Source: Limivivens faecihominis
GTDB taxonomy: Bacteria; Bacillota; Clostridia; Lachnospirales; Lachnospiraceae
DNA length: 64,000 bases
Assembly: GCF_020686945.1 (NCBI RefSeq)
Contig: NZ_JAJEPR010000004.1
Location: 1 to 64,000, forward strand
Direction of reading: 5' to 3'
In this document: piece by piece, positions 42,871 through 52,800 of the stretch
Numbering within the stretch: position 1 is the first letter of the stretch
Layout: each line of letters begins with the position of its first letter
Translations under genes and position numbers: made by a program
Notes under the pieces: model-generated
Database searches by the model: none
Told to the model about the DNA's origin: nothing
Seen by the model: only the letters and a program-made list of their open reading frames with translations

Positions 42871-44544
42871 ATGAAATACGAAGAAATGCCATACAGCCGC
42901 ATTGATTTTGCGGAGGAGACCAGATATTTAAAGGAACTGATGAAGCGCTTCCAGGCCGCAAAGAGCGCGGAAGAACAGTTTGCCGTTCATCAGGAATATT
43001 ACAAAATGGCCAGACATATCCAGACCGAGATGACTCTGGCTTCCACGAGAAACAGCCTGGATACTTCCGATGCGTTTTACGATCAGGAGAAGGATTATTA
43101 TGACCGGGAGTATCCGGCTTACAGCAATCTCGCTGTGGAGTACGCGAAGCTGCTGCTGAAATCGCCCTTCCGCAAGGAGCTGGAGGAGATCATCGGCCAT
43201 CCGGCTTTCCGAAATATGGAGCTTGCGGAGAAATCCACCAGCGAGGCTATCATTCCTTTGAAACAGGAGGAGAATGCGCTGGTCAGCCGTTATGAGAAAA
43301 TGATGGCTTCCGCTGCCATAGAGTGGGAGGGCCAGATTTACAATATCTCCCAGATGACTCCGTTCCAGCGTTCCAAAGACCGGAAGGTCAGACAGGAAGC
43401 CGGCAAAAAGGTGGATGCCTTCTATGCCAGCAAGGGAAAAGAACTGGACGAGATCTACGATGCCCTGGTAAAAAACCGTACCGCCCAGGCAAAGGCTCTG
43501 GGGTATGAGAACTTCACAGAGCTGGGCTATAACCGGATGATCCGGAACAGCTACCGCCGCCCGGAGGTGGAGAAATTCCGCTCCCAGATCAAAGAGTACT
43601 GGGTTCCGCTGGCTGAGGAGTTCTGGGACAACCGCCGGAAGCGTCTGGGCCTTGACAAGCTTTATTTCTGCGACGAGGGCGTGAGTTTTCCGGAAGGAAG
43701 CCCGAAACCCATCGGAAGCTATGAGGACACTCTCCTGGCCGGTCAGAAAATGTACCGGGAGCTCTCCGAGAAGACCGGAGAATTTTTCGATTTCATGCTG
43801 GATGATCATCTTTTGCAGGTACTGCCGGGCAAGCACAAAAAAGTGGGCGGCTATATGACTTACATGCCGGATTTCCATTCTCCCTTCGTCTTTGCCAACT
43901 TCAACGGCACCAGCGGGGATGTGGATGTCATCACCCATGAGTGTGGCCATGCCTTTCAGGGTTATCTGACTGCCGACGATCCGATTCTGGAGCACGCAGA
44001 TATCACGATGGAGACCGCCGAGACCCACTCCATGTCCATGGAATTTTTCACAAATCCCTGGATGAACCTTTTCTTCGGAGACCGGGCCGATGATTTCAAG
44101 AAATCCCAGGTGGAGGACGCTGTGGCCTTCATCCCCTACGGCTGTATGGTGGATGAGTTCCAGCACATCGTTTACGATCACCCGGAGATGACCCCGGCAG
44201 AGCGCAAAGAGGCCTGGAAGGGCCTGGAGAAGGTGTATAAACCTCATCTGGACTTCGGCGAGGAATATCCCTTCTTCGGAACAGGAAGCTACTGGCAGAG
44301 ACAGAACCATATCTATGCCGGTCCCTTCTATTACATCGATTACTGTATCGCCCAGACCAGTGCGTTCCAGTACCGGATCTGGATGGAAAAAGACTACAGG
44401 GCAGCTTTTGACAGCTACCTGAAATTCAGCAGGGAATCCGGTTCCGGTTTCTATGCGGAAATGCTGGAGGAGAACGGTTTGAAGAGCCCCTTCAAGGAGG
44501 GAACGATCCAGGAGATCGTAAAAGGAATCCGGGAATTGCTGTAA
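42871..44544 (+). CDS. pepF: M3 family oligoendopeptidase (PepF-like)
   Basis: This 557-residue zinc peptidase has the HECGH signature (H356, E357, H360) and the downstream Glu ligand region ETAETHSMSMEF. It hydrolyses oligopeptides of moderate length in the cytoplasm. Helical N-terminal domain of about 200 residues is typical of the M3B branch. Operon neighbours are M24 upstream and M28 downstream, suggesting sequential peptide breakdown. Start follows AGGGGGA at about 9 bp. Confidence 0.92.
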   Translation: MKYEEMPYSRIDFAEETRYLKELMKRFQAAKSAEEQFAVHQEYYKMARHIQTEMTLASTRNSLDTSDAFYDQEKDYYDREYPAYSNLAVEYAKLLLKSPFRKELEEIIGHPAFRNMELAEKSTSEAIIPLKQEENALVSRYEKMMASAAIEWEGQIYNISQMTPFQRSKDRKVRQEAGKKVDAFYASKGKELDEIYDALVKNRTAQAKALGYENFTELGYNRMIRNSYRRPEVEKFRSQIKEYWVPLAEEFWDNRRKRLGLDKLYFCDEGVSFPEGSPKPIGSYEDTLLAGQKMYRELSEKTGEFFDFMLDDHLLQVLPGKHKKVGGYMTYMPDFHSPFVFANFNGTSGDVDVITHECGHAFQGYLTADDPILEHADITMETAETHSMSMEFFTNPWMNLFFGDRADDFKKSQVEDAVAFIPYGCMVDEFQHIVYDHPEMTPAERKEAWKGLEKVYKPHLDFGEEYPFFGTGSYWQRQNHIYAGPFYYIDYCIAQTSAFQYRIWMEKDYRAAFDSYLKFSRESGSGFYAEMLEENGLKSPFKEGTIQEIVKGIRELL

Positions 44545-44586
44545 AATATCAGGACTTAAAAAAAGCCCGAGAGGAGGTAGAGAAAA

Positions 44587-46596
44587 ATGGCGTGGAAAGA
44601 ACGTTATATGGAGGCCGTGGATGTGGAGACTTCCTACCGTCTGGCCAAGGAGATGGAGAGCTATCGAAGCAATCCAAAGCTTGGCTACCGCCCGGCCGGC
44701 TCCCGGGCTGAATTTGAGACCGGAGAACGCCTGAAAAAAGAAATGGAAGCCATGGGGCTTTCCAATGTCCGCAAAGACGAGATCCTGGTGGACGGCTGGG
44801 AGTTTGAAAAAGCGGAGCTTACATACAAGGACCGGGCAGGGAACACCTGCCGGGCGGTCCTTGGCGCGTACCAGACGGATTTTGTGACCGAGGGAGAGGA
44901 AAGCTTCGATCTTGTCTTCCTGGGAAAAGGAACCGCCAGGGATTATGAAGGAAAAGACGTACGGGGAAAGCTCGTGGTGGTGGAGATCAACCAACGAAAC
45001 GAGTGGTGGATCAACTTCCCGGTGTACCAGGCCTGTGAAAAAGGGGCGAAGGCCCTGATTGCGGTCCAGACCGGAGGTTACGGCCAGATCGACAAACAGG
45101 CCTTGAATGCCCAGGATATCGCCGGTCCCGCGGAGGCTCCTGCATTCTCCATGTCCCAGGAGGACTGGGAGAAGATCCGGGAGTCTCTGGATGAAAAGGG
45201 AGAGATCCGGGTAGGGTTGAACGCCCGTTCCGTTGTCATGAAAAATGTGCCGACTTACAATATTGTCGGGGAGATTCCGGGAAAACGGCCGGAGCGGATG
45301 ATTCTGCTCTCAGCCCATTACGATTCCTATTTCAGCGGTTTCCAGGATGACAATACGGCCATTGCCATGATGCTGGGCATCGCGAGAGCCTACTTAAAAA
45401 TCGGCTATCAGCCGGAAAATACCTGGGTTTTCTGCGGGATGGCAGCGGAAGAGTGGGGTAAATGCGACACCAAGTACGACTGGTCCACCGGCGCTTACCA
45501 GGAGATTTTTAAGGTCCATCCGGACTGGGCTGGAAAGGTCATCGGAAACTTCAACTTTGAGCTTCCGGCCCTCTCCAACGGAAATCTGGACGGCATCCGC
45601 AGTACCTACGAGTACCGGGATTTCCTGGAGGAGTGCGTGAAAAAGCTTCCGGCTCTGACTCCGGCCTACATGGAGGGTGTCCGGGTATCGGCTCCTATTG
45701 AGACCTGGTCCGACGATTTCTCCGTGGCCATCGGAGGCATTCCCTCCATGGTCAATGAGTTCAGCGCGGGACCTTTTATGGAGACCCATTATCATTCCCA
45801 GTTTGACAGCGACGAGTTTTACGATGAGGCGGTCTACCGCTTCCATCACGAGCTCTATGGCCTGCTTTTGCTGGAACTGGATGCTCAGGCGGTGGTGCCC
45901 TTAAATTTTGCGGAAGTCTTCGAGGAAGCGGCCAAGAGCCTGGATGTAATTTACTGCCAGAAAGCGGGAGCCCGGGTGACGGCTCTTCTGGAGCTTCTGG
46001 AAAAGGCGCAGGAGCTTTCCGATGAGATTTACGACCGGATCTGGGATGTGAACGAGGCAAGACTGGCCGGGGAGGCGGTGGAGCTTGACCGGGTACGGGA
46101 GGCAGAGAAAAAACTCCTTTCTGTGTTTAAGATGGAGCAGGACCGTTTTGTTCGCCTGAACTGGGCAGATGAAGTGCTGTTCCCCGAGGAGGCCGCCCAG
46201 AACAACCTTTACTATATCCGCAAAGCCGTCCGTTCCCTGAAACGGAAGAACCTGGAGACGGCTCTGGAGGCCCTCTACGAGATCGACAACAACGCCTATG
46301 CGTTCCAGTTCAGCCGGAGTGTATATGAGCATTTTACGGACTATGTGTTCCATCAGGAACCGGACCGCCTGCAGTGGGGAGCCGGACGAATTGTCCATCA
46401 TGAAAATCTCTATGATCTGGTGGAGGGACTTCTGGAAAAATACCGCCGGGGAGAGACGGAAGTCAGAGAGGAAATCCTTCGCCTGGAGGCTGTGGAGAAA
46501 CGCCAGCAGGCCTATCTGAAGGAAGATGTGGATTATATGATCAAGTCCACAGAAAAAATGCTCCTGATTCTTCAGGAAGCAAAAGAATTACTATAG
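44587..46596 (+). CDS. M28 family zinc aminopeptidase with PA domain and long C-terminal extension
   Basis: This 669-residue peptidase has an N-terminal region, a PA-type insertion (about 90-200) and an M28 catalytic domain. Zinc-site residues are H244 (HYDSYF), D254/D255 (FQDDNTA), E288/E289 (AAEEWG), and the ETHYHSQFD histidines later. The family removes N-terminal amino acids. About 200 residues after the peptidase domain are helical and Glu-rich (about 460-669), with no recognised domain. There is no signal peptide, so it is probably cytoplasmic. It is third in the peptidase block and 8 bp from a GNAT gene. Confidence 0.87.
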   Translation: MAWKERYMEAVDVETSYRLAKEMESYRSNPKLGYRPAGSRAEFETGERLKKEMEAMGLSNVRKDEILVDGWEFEKAELTYKDRAGNTCRAVLGAYQTDFVTEGEESFDLVFLGKGTARDYEGKDVRGKLVVVEINQRNEWWINFPVYQACEKGAKALIAVQTGGYGQIDKQALNAQDIAGPAEAPAFSMSQEDWEKIRESLDEKGEIRVGLNARSVVMKNVPTYNIVGEIPGKRPERMILLSAHYDSYFSGFQDDNTAIAMMLGIARAYLKIGYQPENTWVFCGMAAEEWGKCDTKYDWSTGAYQEIFKVHPDWAGKVIGNFNFELPALSNGNLDGIRSTYEYRDFLEECVKKLPALTPAYMEGVRVSAPIETWSDDFSVAIGGIPSMVNEFSAGPFMETHYHSQFDSDEFYDEAVYRFHHELYGLLLLELDAQAVVPLNFAEVFEEAAKSLDVIYCQKAGARVTALLELLEKAQELSDEIYDRIWDVNEARLAGEAVELDRVREAEKKLLSVFKMEQDRFVRLNWADEVLFPEEAAQNNLYYIRKAVRSLKRKNLETALEALYEIDNNAYAFQFSRSVYEHFTDYVFHQEPDRLQWGAGRIVHHENLYDLVEGLLEKYRRGETEVREEILRLEAVEKRQQAYLKEDVDYMIKSTEKMLLILQEAKELL

Positions 46597-46604
46597 GAGG
46601 ATTC

Positions 46605-47237
46605 ATGGAAACAGATCGATTATACCGGGTGCAGCGTGAGGACCTGCCGGAGCTTGAGAAGCTCCTGACAGAATGCTTTCGGGAGGATCCGCTTTACCAG
46701 AAGCTGATACCCAACGAGGAAATTCGAAAAAGGCTCATGCCGGAGCTCTTTAAATGTGACCTGTCAGAATTTTACGAAACCTGTGAGATCTATGCAGACA
46801 CGAAGGATCTGAACAGCCTTCTGGTGGTCTCCGATGAGGCAGAGTCCTACAACCTGTTCAAATACTATTTTACGGAGATTGAGGCGGTACTCCGGACCGA
46901 GGGGTATCTTCTGAAGGAAGATGCCAGTATGAAGACCTTCTGGAACTTTGTTCTGGGAAGGGATTACCTTAATTCCAACTGGACGGACCAGCTGCATCAG
47001 GATAACAGGCTGCATGTGATTTACCTGGCCGTAAGGCCGAGCATGCAGCATCATGGGCTGGCGGCCTGTCTTATGAATGAGGTGATCCGGTATGCGGACG
47101 AGCACCATATGATGGTGTCGCTCGAGACGCATAATCCGAAAAATGTGGAGTTTTATCAGCATTTGGGGTTCAAATTGTATGGGGTGCTGAATAAACATTT
47201 TGATCTTAAGCAATATTGTATGATAAGAGAAGTATAG
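46605..47237 (+). CDS. GNAT-family N-acetyltransferase
   Basis: This 210-residue protein has the acetyl-CoA-binding core HVIYLAVRPSMQHHGLAACLMNEVIRYADEHH, with a degenerate QxxGxG/A loop, and the LETHNPKNVEFYQHLGFKLYGV strand pair of GNAT enzymes. The first 90 residues are less conserved. It follows the M28 gene by 8 bp and ends the peptidase operon at a strong terminator. Substrate is unknown; amino acid or peptide acetylation is possible but not indicated. Confidence 0.85.
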   Translation: METDRLYRVQREDLPELEKLLTECFREDPLYQKLIPNEEIRKRLMPELFKCDLSEFYETCEIYADTKDLNSLLVVSDEAESYNLFKYYFTEIEAVLRTEGYLLKEDASMKTFWNFVLGRDYLNSNWTDQLHQDNRLHVIYLAVRPSMQHHGLAACLMNEVIRYADEHHMMVSLETHNPKNVEFYQHLGFKLYGVLNKHFDLKQYCMIREV

Positions 47238-47257
47238 GTTTTTTCAAAGCCTAGCTA

Positions 47258-47318
47258 AAACCTGCAAGGGGAAACCATCAGAGTTGAGCAGTCCTGGTTT
47301 CCCCTTGTAGTTTTTTTC
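47258..47318 (+). terminator. Rho-independent terminator after the GNAT gene
   Basis: A 13-bp perfect stem, CAAGGGGAAACCA (47265-47277) with TGGTTTCCCCTTG (47295-47307), is followed by TAGTTTTTTT. Confidence 0.92.
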
Positions 47319-47345
47319 TTCCGCTTTCCAAAAGCGAGAAGCCCC

Positions 47346-47588
47346 TTATTGGTTCTGGCTGAGAACCTCCGTCAGCTTCTGAAGCAATTCCAGATCTGAC
47401 GCCTGCACCTTCAGATTGGTGGAAATCATTTCCCCATCCGGCGGGGTGACGGAGATCTCAATCAGACTCCCTTCCTCCAGCGCCCGGGTCTTAGCCGCCT
47501 TCATAAACGGAAAAAACTTCGGATGATTTTTCTCAAAACGATTCCTTAAAGCCCTCAGCTCAAGAAGCTGGGATACATTATTAAACAT
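47346..47588 (-). CDS. small conserved-looking hypothetical protein
   Basis: This 80-residue protein on the minus strand starts MFNNVSQLLELRALRNRFEKNHPKF, with AAGGAG 7 bp upstream of the ATG at 47588. It is mixed helical and strand, with no membrane segment, signal or Cys motif. I recognise no family. Its own extended -10 promoter (TGCTATAAT on the minus strand, at 47629-47621) supports it as real. It is divergent from plsX. Confidence 0.7.
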   Translation of the reverse strand: MFNNVSQLLELRALRNRFEKNHPKFFPFMKAAKTRALEEGSLIEISVTPPDGEMISTNLKVQASDLELLQKLTEVLSQNQ

Positions 47589-47620
47589 AGACAAACTCCT
47601 TCTTATCAATTTGCGCGCTT

Positions 47621-47629
47621 ATTATAGCA
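47621..47629 (-). promoter_or_regulatory. extended -10 promoter of the 80-residue protein
   Basis: On the minus strand TGCTATAAT gives a perfect -10 (47626-47621) with the TGn extension. No -35 matches well. Confidence 0.6.
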
Positions 47630-47696
47630 CAGAGCGCCCATTCTGGCTATGAGAAAATCCATCAAGAAGGCGAAAGGAACTTCTGAAAATTTACTG

Positions 47697-47725
47697 TTGA
47701 TTTTTAGAATGATGTTTAGTATATT
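47697..47725 (+). promoter_or_regulatory. promoter of plsX-acpP
   Basis: TTGATT (47697-47702) and TATATT (47720-47725) are 17 bp apart, about 25 bp before the plsX start. Confidence 0.7.
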
Positions 47726-47750
47726 AGTCATAGTACAAGGAGGATGAATC

Positions 47751-48776
47751 ATGCAGGAACTTGTGAAAGTCGTTGTGGATGCCATGGGCGGAGACAACGC
47801 GCCGCAGGAAACGGTGAAAGGCGCTGTAGATGCGGTGAACACCAGGAAGGACATCAAAGTGATCCTGACGGGCCGGCAGGAGCTGGTCGAGGGAGAGTTA
47901 TCTAAGTACACCTATCCGAAGGACCGGATTGAAGTGGTAAACACCACCGAGGTCATCGAGATGGCGGAACCGCCGGTGAATGCCATTCGCAAAAAGAAAG
48001 ATTCTTCAATTGTGGTCGGAATGAATCTTGTGAAAAAAGGCGAGGCAGACGCTTTCGTATCCGCTGGAAGTACCGGAGCTGTTCTGGTAGGAGGACAGGT
48101 GATTGTAGGCAGGATCAAAGGCGTGGAGCGTCCGCCCCTTACACCGCTGATCCCCACGAAGGATGGGGTAGCACTGCTGATTGACTGCGGAGCCAACGTA
48201 GATGCCAGACCCTCCCATCTGGTACAGTTTGCGAAGATGGGTTCCATTTATATGGAAAATGTGGTCGGGGTGAAGAACCCGAGAGTAGGAATCGTCAACA
48301 TCGGTGCGGAAGAAGAAAAAGGAAACGCACTCGTGAAAGAGACCTTCCCTCTTCTGAAGGAATGTAAGGACATCAATTTCATCGGCAGCGTGGAGGCCAG
48401 AGATATTCCGGCCGGCGTCTGTGATGTGATTGTCTGCGAAGCCTTTGTCGGCAATGTGATCCTGAAACTTTATGAGGGTGTAGGAGCTACTCTGATCAGT
48501 AAAGTAAAGGCCGGTATGATGCAGAATCTTCGGAGCAAAATCGGGGCACTTCTCGTGAAACCCGCTCTGAAGGCAACCCTGAAGTCTTTCGATGCCAGCC
48601 AGTACGGCGGCGCGCCTCTTCTTGGACTGAAGGGGCTTGTGGTGAAAACTCACGGAAGTTCCAAAGCTGTGGAGATCACCAATTCCATTATTCAGTGTGT
48701 GCAGTTCAAACAACAGAACATCAATGAAAAGATCAAAGAGCACATATCGGTAAAAGAAGAAATAAGAGAGGATTGA
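47751..48776 (+). CDS. plsX: phosphate acyltransferase PlsX
   Basis: This 341-residue enzyme makes acyl-phosphate from acyl-ACP, feeding PlsY. Motifs are VVVDAMGGDNAPQETVKGAVDA, SAGSTGAVLVGG, PTKDGVALLIDCGANVDARPSHL, GIVNIGAEEEKGN and CEAFVGNVILKLYEG. Start follows AAGGAGG. acpP follows 5 bp downstream, then rnc, the classic plsX-acpP-rnc order. The related PlsY-like gene lies near 38 kb. Confidence 0.96.
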   Translation: MQELVKVVVDAMGGDNAPQETVKGAVDAVNTRKDIKVILTGRQELVEGELSKYTYPKDRIEVVNTTEVIEMAEPPVNAIRKKKDSSIVVGMNLVKKGEADAFVSAGSTGAVLVGGQVIVGRIKGVERPPLTPLIPTKDGVALLIDCGANVDARPSHLVQFAKMGSIYMENVVGVKNPRVGIVNIGAEEEKGNALVKETFPLLKECKDINFIGSVEARDIPAGVCDVIVCEAFVGNVILKLYEGVGATLISKVKAGMMQNLRSKIGALLVKPALKATLKSFDASQYGGAPLLGLKGLVVKTHGSSKAVEITNSIIQCVQFKQQNINEKIKEHISVKEEIRED

Positions 48777-48781
48777 ATGTT

Positions 48782-49012
48782 ATGGAATTCGAAAAGTTGA
48801 AGAATATTATCGCGGAAGTTTTAAATGTGGATGCAGATGAGATCACCATGGACACCACTTTTGTGGACGATCTGGGTGCAGACTCTCTGGATGTATTCCA
48901 GATTATTATGGGAATCGAGGAAGAGTTTGATATCGAGATCCCATCTGAGGAAGCCGAGAAGATCGTTACCGTAGGCGATGCTGTAGAGCAGATCAAAAAC
49001 GCCGTAAACTAA
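48782..49012 (+). CDS. acpP: acyl carrier protein
   Basis: This 76-residue acidic protein carries the phosphopantetheine attachment serine, S35, in GADSLDVFQ. It shuttles acyl chains for fatty acid and phospholipid synthesis with PlsX. The ATG at 48782 is preferred; a TTG at 48773 overlapping the plsX stop is possible. A terminator follows 15 bp later. Confidence 0.97.
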   Translation: MEFEKLKNIIAEVLNVDADEITMDTTFVDDLGADSLDVFQIIMGIEEEFDIEIPSEEAEKIVTVGDAVEQIKNAVN

Positions 49013-49027
49013 ATTCGGATTACCGTG

Positions 49028-49062
49028 AAGAGGGGATGTTTCAAACATCCCCCTTTATTTTG
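49028..49062 (+). terminator. Rho-independent terminator after acpP
   Basis: AGGGGATGTT (49031-49040) pairs with AACATCCCCCT (49044-49054, one bulged base), then TTATTTT. Confidence 0.8.
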
Positions 49063-49096
49063 TAACCGGAAATTTCGATGGAATTTCCAATTACAA
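49060..49096. promoter_or_regulatory. interrupted palindrome upstream of rnc
   Basis: TTGTAA pairs with TTACAA, and GGAAATT with AATTTCC, giving a 37-bp near-symmetric element 40 bp upstream of rnc. It may be an operator or RNA hairpin. I see no clear sigma-A promoter in this gap. Confidence 0.5.
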
Positions 49097-49136
49097 AAAA
49101 ATTAGTTTTAAAGACAGATGAAAAAGGAGAAAACTA

Positions 49137-49835
49137 ATGGAAAATCATCAGTTTGAGCTACTGGAAAAAAAGAGCGGGTATCATTTTCAGAATCCCCATC
49201 TTTTAAAACAGGCCATGACCCACAGCTCTTACGCCAACGAGCATAAGGCAAAAGGGTATCATGACAATGAAAGACTGGAATTTTTAGGAGATGCGGTCCT
49301 TGAGGTTGTGAGCAGCGAATTTCTGTTCCGCCATTATCCGGCCCTTCCTGAGGGAGATCTGACCAAGCTTCGCGCGAGTATCGTCTGTGAACCGACGCTG
49401 GCTCTCTGTGCGAGGGAACTGGATCTCGGAGATTTCCTGCTGCTGGGCAAAGGCGAGGAACACACCGGCGGAAGAAAAAGAGATTCCATCGTATCGGACG
49501 CCATGGAGGCTCTGATCGGTGCAATCTATCTGGACGGTGGTTTTGCTAGTGCAAAAGAGTTTGTACATCGTTTTATCATGACGGACATTGAGCATAAAAA
49601 GCTCTTTTATGATAGCAAGACTATTTTACAGGAACAGGTACAGAAAAACTGGCATGACGGCGAGATATCTTATGTTCTCACCGGCGAAGAAGGTCCGGAC
49701 CACGACAAGACCTTTCTGGTGGATCTCTATGTGGCAGGAGAGAAAAAGAGCAGCGGAAAAGGCCGTACGAAAAAGGCAGCCGAGCAGGATGCTGCTTACC
49801 GCTGCCTGATCAACTGGAAAGAAAAACAGGAGTAA
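49137..49835 (+). CDS. rnc: ribonuclease III
   Basis: This 232-residue double-strand-specific RNase processes rRNA precursors. The signature ERLEFLGDAVLEVVSSEFLF, a later DAMEALIGAIYLDGG, and a C-terminal dsRNA-binding domain (about 155-230, ending GKGRTKKAAEQDAAYRCL) are present. It is 4 bp upstream of smc in the conserved rnc-smc-ftsY block. It may autoregulate through the hairpin in its leader, but this is conjecture. Confidence 0.96.
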   Translation: MENHQFELLEKKSGYHFQNPHLLKQAMTHSSYANEHKAKGYHDNERLEFLGDAVLEVVSSEFLFRHYPALPEGDLTKLRASIVCEPTLALCARELDLGDFLLLGKGEEHTGGRKRDSIVSDAMEALIGAIYLDGGFASAKEFVHRFIMTDIEHKKLFYDSKTILQEQVQKNWHDGEISYVLTGEEGPDHDKTFLVDLYVAGEKKSSGKGRTKKAAEQDAAYRCLINWKEKQE

Positions 49836-49839
49836 CTGC

Positions 49840-52800
49840 ATGTATCTGAAAAGCATTGAAGTACAGGGCTTTAAATCCTTTGCGAATAAGATCCTGTTCG
49901 AGTTCCACAACGGAATCACCGGCATCGTAGGACCCAACGGCAGCGGAAAGAGCAACGTCGGAGACGCGGTGCGCTGGGTTTTGGGTGAACAGAGCGCCAA
50001 GTCCCTTCGGGGAGCCAGCATGCAGGATGTCATTTTTTCCGGAACAGAGAACCGAAAGCCCATGGGCTTTGCTTCCGTCTCGATCACGATGGACAACTCA
50101 GACCACAAGCTTCCTATCGAATTTGACGAGGTGACGGTGACGAGAAGGGTCTATCGTTCCGGCGAGAGCGAGTACCGGATCAACGGTTCTGCCTGTCGCC
50201 TGAAAGATATCAACGAGCTTTTCTACGACACCGGTATCGGTAAGGAGGGCTATTCCATCATCGGTCAGGGCCAGATTGACAAGATCCTGAGTGGTAAACC
50301 GGAAGAACGGCGGGAACTCTTCGACGAGGCTGTGGGTATCGTCAAGTTTAAGCGCCGGAAAGCCGCCGCCCAGAAAAAGCTGGAAGACGAGCGCCAGAAT
50401 CTGGTCCGCGTCAACGATATCCTCTCGGAGCTCACGAGACAGCTGACTCCTCTGGAAAAACAGGCGGAGACAGCAAAGATCTATCTGAAAAAAAGAGACG
50501 AGCTGAAAGTCCTGGATGTCAATATGTTCCTCCTGGAAATGGAAGAGAGCCGGACAGAGCTGGCAGCTTTGGAAGAAAAGCTGGCCATTTCCGAGCGGGA
50601 TTTAAAGGAAAACAGTCAGAAATACGAGAGCATCCGCATCGAGTATGACAGGCTGGAGGAGAAGATCGGCGGTCTCGACGGCCAGATCGACAGCGAGCGG
50701 GCGAGAAACAATGAGAACCAGCTAAAACGCCAGCAGCTGGCCGGTCAGATGGAGGTCTTAAGAGAGCAGATCCGTTCCGTGGAGACTTCCAGAAAGAATC
50801 AGCTGGAACGTCTGGAGACCATCGAGAAGGATCTGACGGAGCGAAAAAAAGAGCTGGAGGCCAGCCGCCTGGAATTAAATGGCCTGAAGGAGGAGCGAAA
50901 ACAGGCCCAGGAGGAAGAGGAAGACATCTCCGTGGAAAATGATGCCATTGAGGCTTCCATTTCCCATTTAAACCGGGAGATCGAGGGCGATAAGAGCGAG
51001 ATCATCCGGATTCTGAATCAGAGGGCTTCCACCAAAGGAAAGATCCAGCGTTACGACACGATGATGGAGCAGAACCAGATCCGCCGGGCGGAGGTAAGCC
51101 AGCGGCTCTTAAGACTTCGAAGCGAGGAAAACGAGCAGGAAGACTCTCTGAAAGAACTGCAGGAAAAATACGAGACAGTTTCCGAGAAGATCGAGGATCT
51201 GACGGAGGAGAGCCGTACCTATGAGGAAGCCGTGGAGAAGATCCGCCGGGAGCTGGTGAGGCAGAACCAGCAGGCGGAGCAGGGCCAGACCGCTTTTCAC
51301 CGGGAAGCTTCCCGGCTGGAATCCCTGAAAAACATCACGGAGCGCTACGACGGCTACGGAAACAGCATCCGCCGTTGTATGGAGCAGAAATCCCGGGAAC
51401 CCGGCCTTCTGGGCGTAGTGGCAGATCTCATCAAGGTGGAAAAAGCCTATGAGGTAGCCATCGAGACCGCCCTTGGAGGCAGCATCCAGAACATCGTCAC
51501 TTCGGATGAGGACACGGCGAAGCGGATGATCGATTTCCTGAAAAAAAATAAATTTGGCCGGGCGACCTTCCTGCCGCTGACCAGCGTGGGCCTCCGGGGC
51601 GGTTTCACCGACAACGGGGCCTTAAAGGAACCGGGAGTCATCGGTCTTGCGAGTACTCTTGTTCAGGCGGATCAGCAATACGAAGGCTTGGTGCGGTATC
51701 TTTTAGGCCGGGTGGTGGTGGCAGACACGATCGACCACGCGGTAGCCCTGGCAAGAAAATACCGCTATTCTCTTCGAATTGTCACCCTGGAGGGAGAGCT
51801 TTTAAGCCCCGGCGGCTCTATGACTGGTGGTGCGTTCAAAAATTCGAGCAATCTTTTGGGCCGTCGGCGTGAGATCGAGGAGCTGGAGGAGAGCGTAAAG
51901 CTTCTGAAAAAGGATCTGGATGACCTCAACCAGGCCATCGACGAGAACCGGAGCAAGAGAAATGCATTGCGAGATAAGATCGCCGCTCTGGCGGAAAAGC
52001 TCCAGAAAGAATATCTCGTCCAGAATACGGCAAAAATGGAGATCAGCCAGATGGAATCCCGCCGGGACGAGACGGCTTCCGGCTATCATCACCTGAAGGA
52101 TGAAGCTGTGGAGATCGAGACCCAGATGGCGGAGATCAAAGAGGAAAAGCACCGGATTCAGGAAGAGCTGGATGCCTCCGTCAAGCAGGAGCAGGAGCTC
52201 AACGACCGGATTGAGAAAAATCAGAAAGCCCTGAAAGAAGAACAGGCCAACCTGACAGAGCAGAAACAGCGGTTTGAGAATGTACATTTAAAGCTGGCCG
52301 GTTTCCTTCAGAAGGAAGACTTCTTAAAGCAGAATACCAGTCGTATCGAACGGGAGGTCCGCACCCTCAATGAGGAAAAGGTTTCCGTTCAGAAAAAGAT
52401 GGAGGACGGCGAAAAAGAGACTCTTGAAAAAGAAGAGAATCTGAAAAAAATCCAGGAGACCATCGATTCCGGAGCGGACGTCCAGAAGGAAGCCGAGGAG
52501 AAGATCCGGGTGCTCACTGAGGAGAAAAACGCCTGCATGGTGACGCAGAAGGGCTTTTTCACCGAGAGGGAAGCTCTGACGGAGCAGAAAAGCCTCCTGG
52601 ATAAGGAGAATTTCCGCCTGAGCGCCAGACAGGAAAAACTCGTGGAGAGCCGGGATGCCCGGATCAACGATATCTGGGAGCAGTACGAGCTGACCCCGGG
52701 CAGCGCCAGAGAGATGAAACGCGAAGAATACCAGGAGATGAACCAGCTCAAGAAAGCGGTGCTGGATCTGAAAAATGAGATCCGCTCCCTGGGAAGCGTC

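Noticed and set aside
42928..44994. 688-codon antisense frame over pepF and the M28 gene
   Set aside because: It spans two real genes with intact motifs, so it is a codon-bias artefact.
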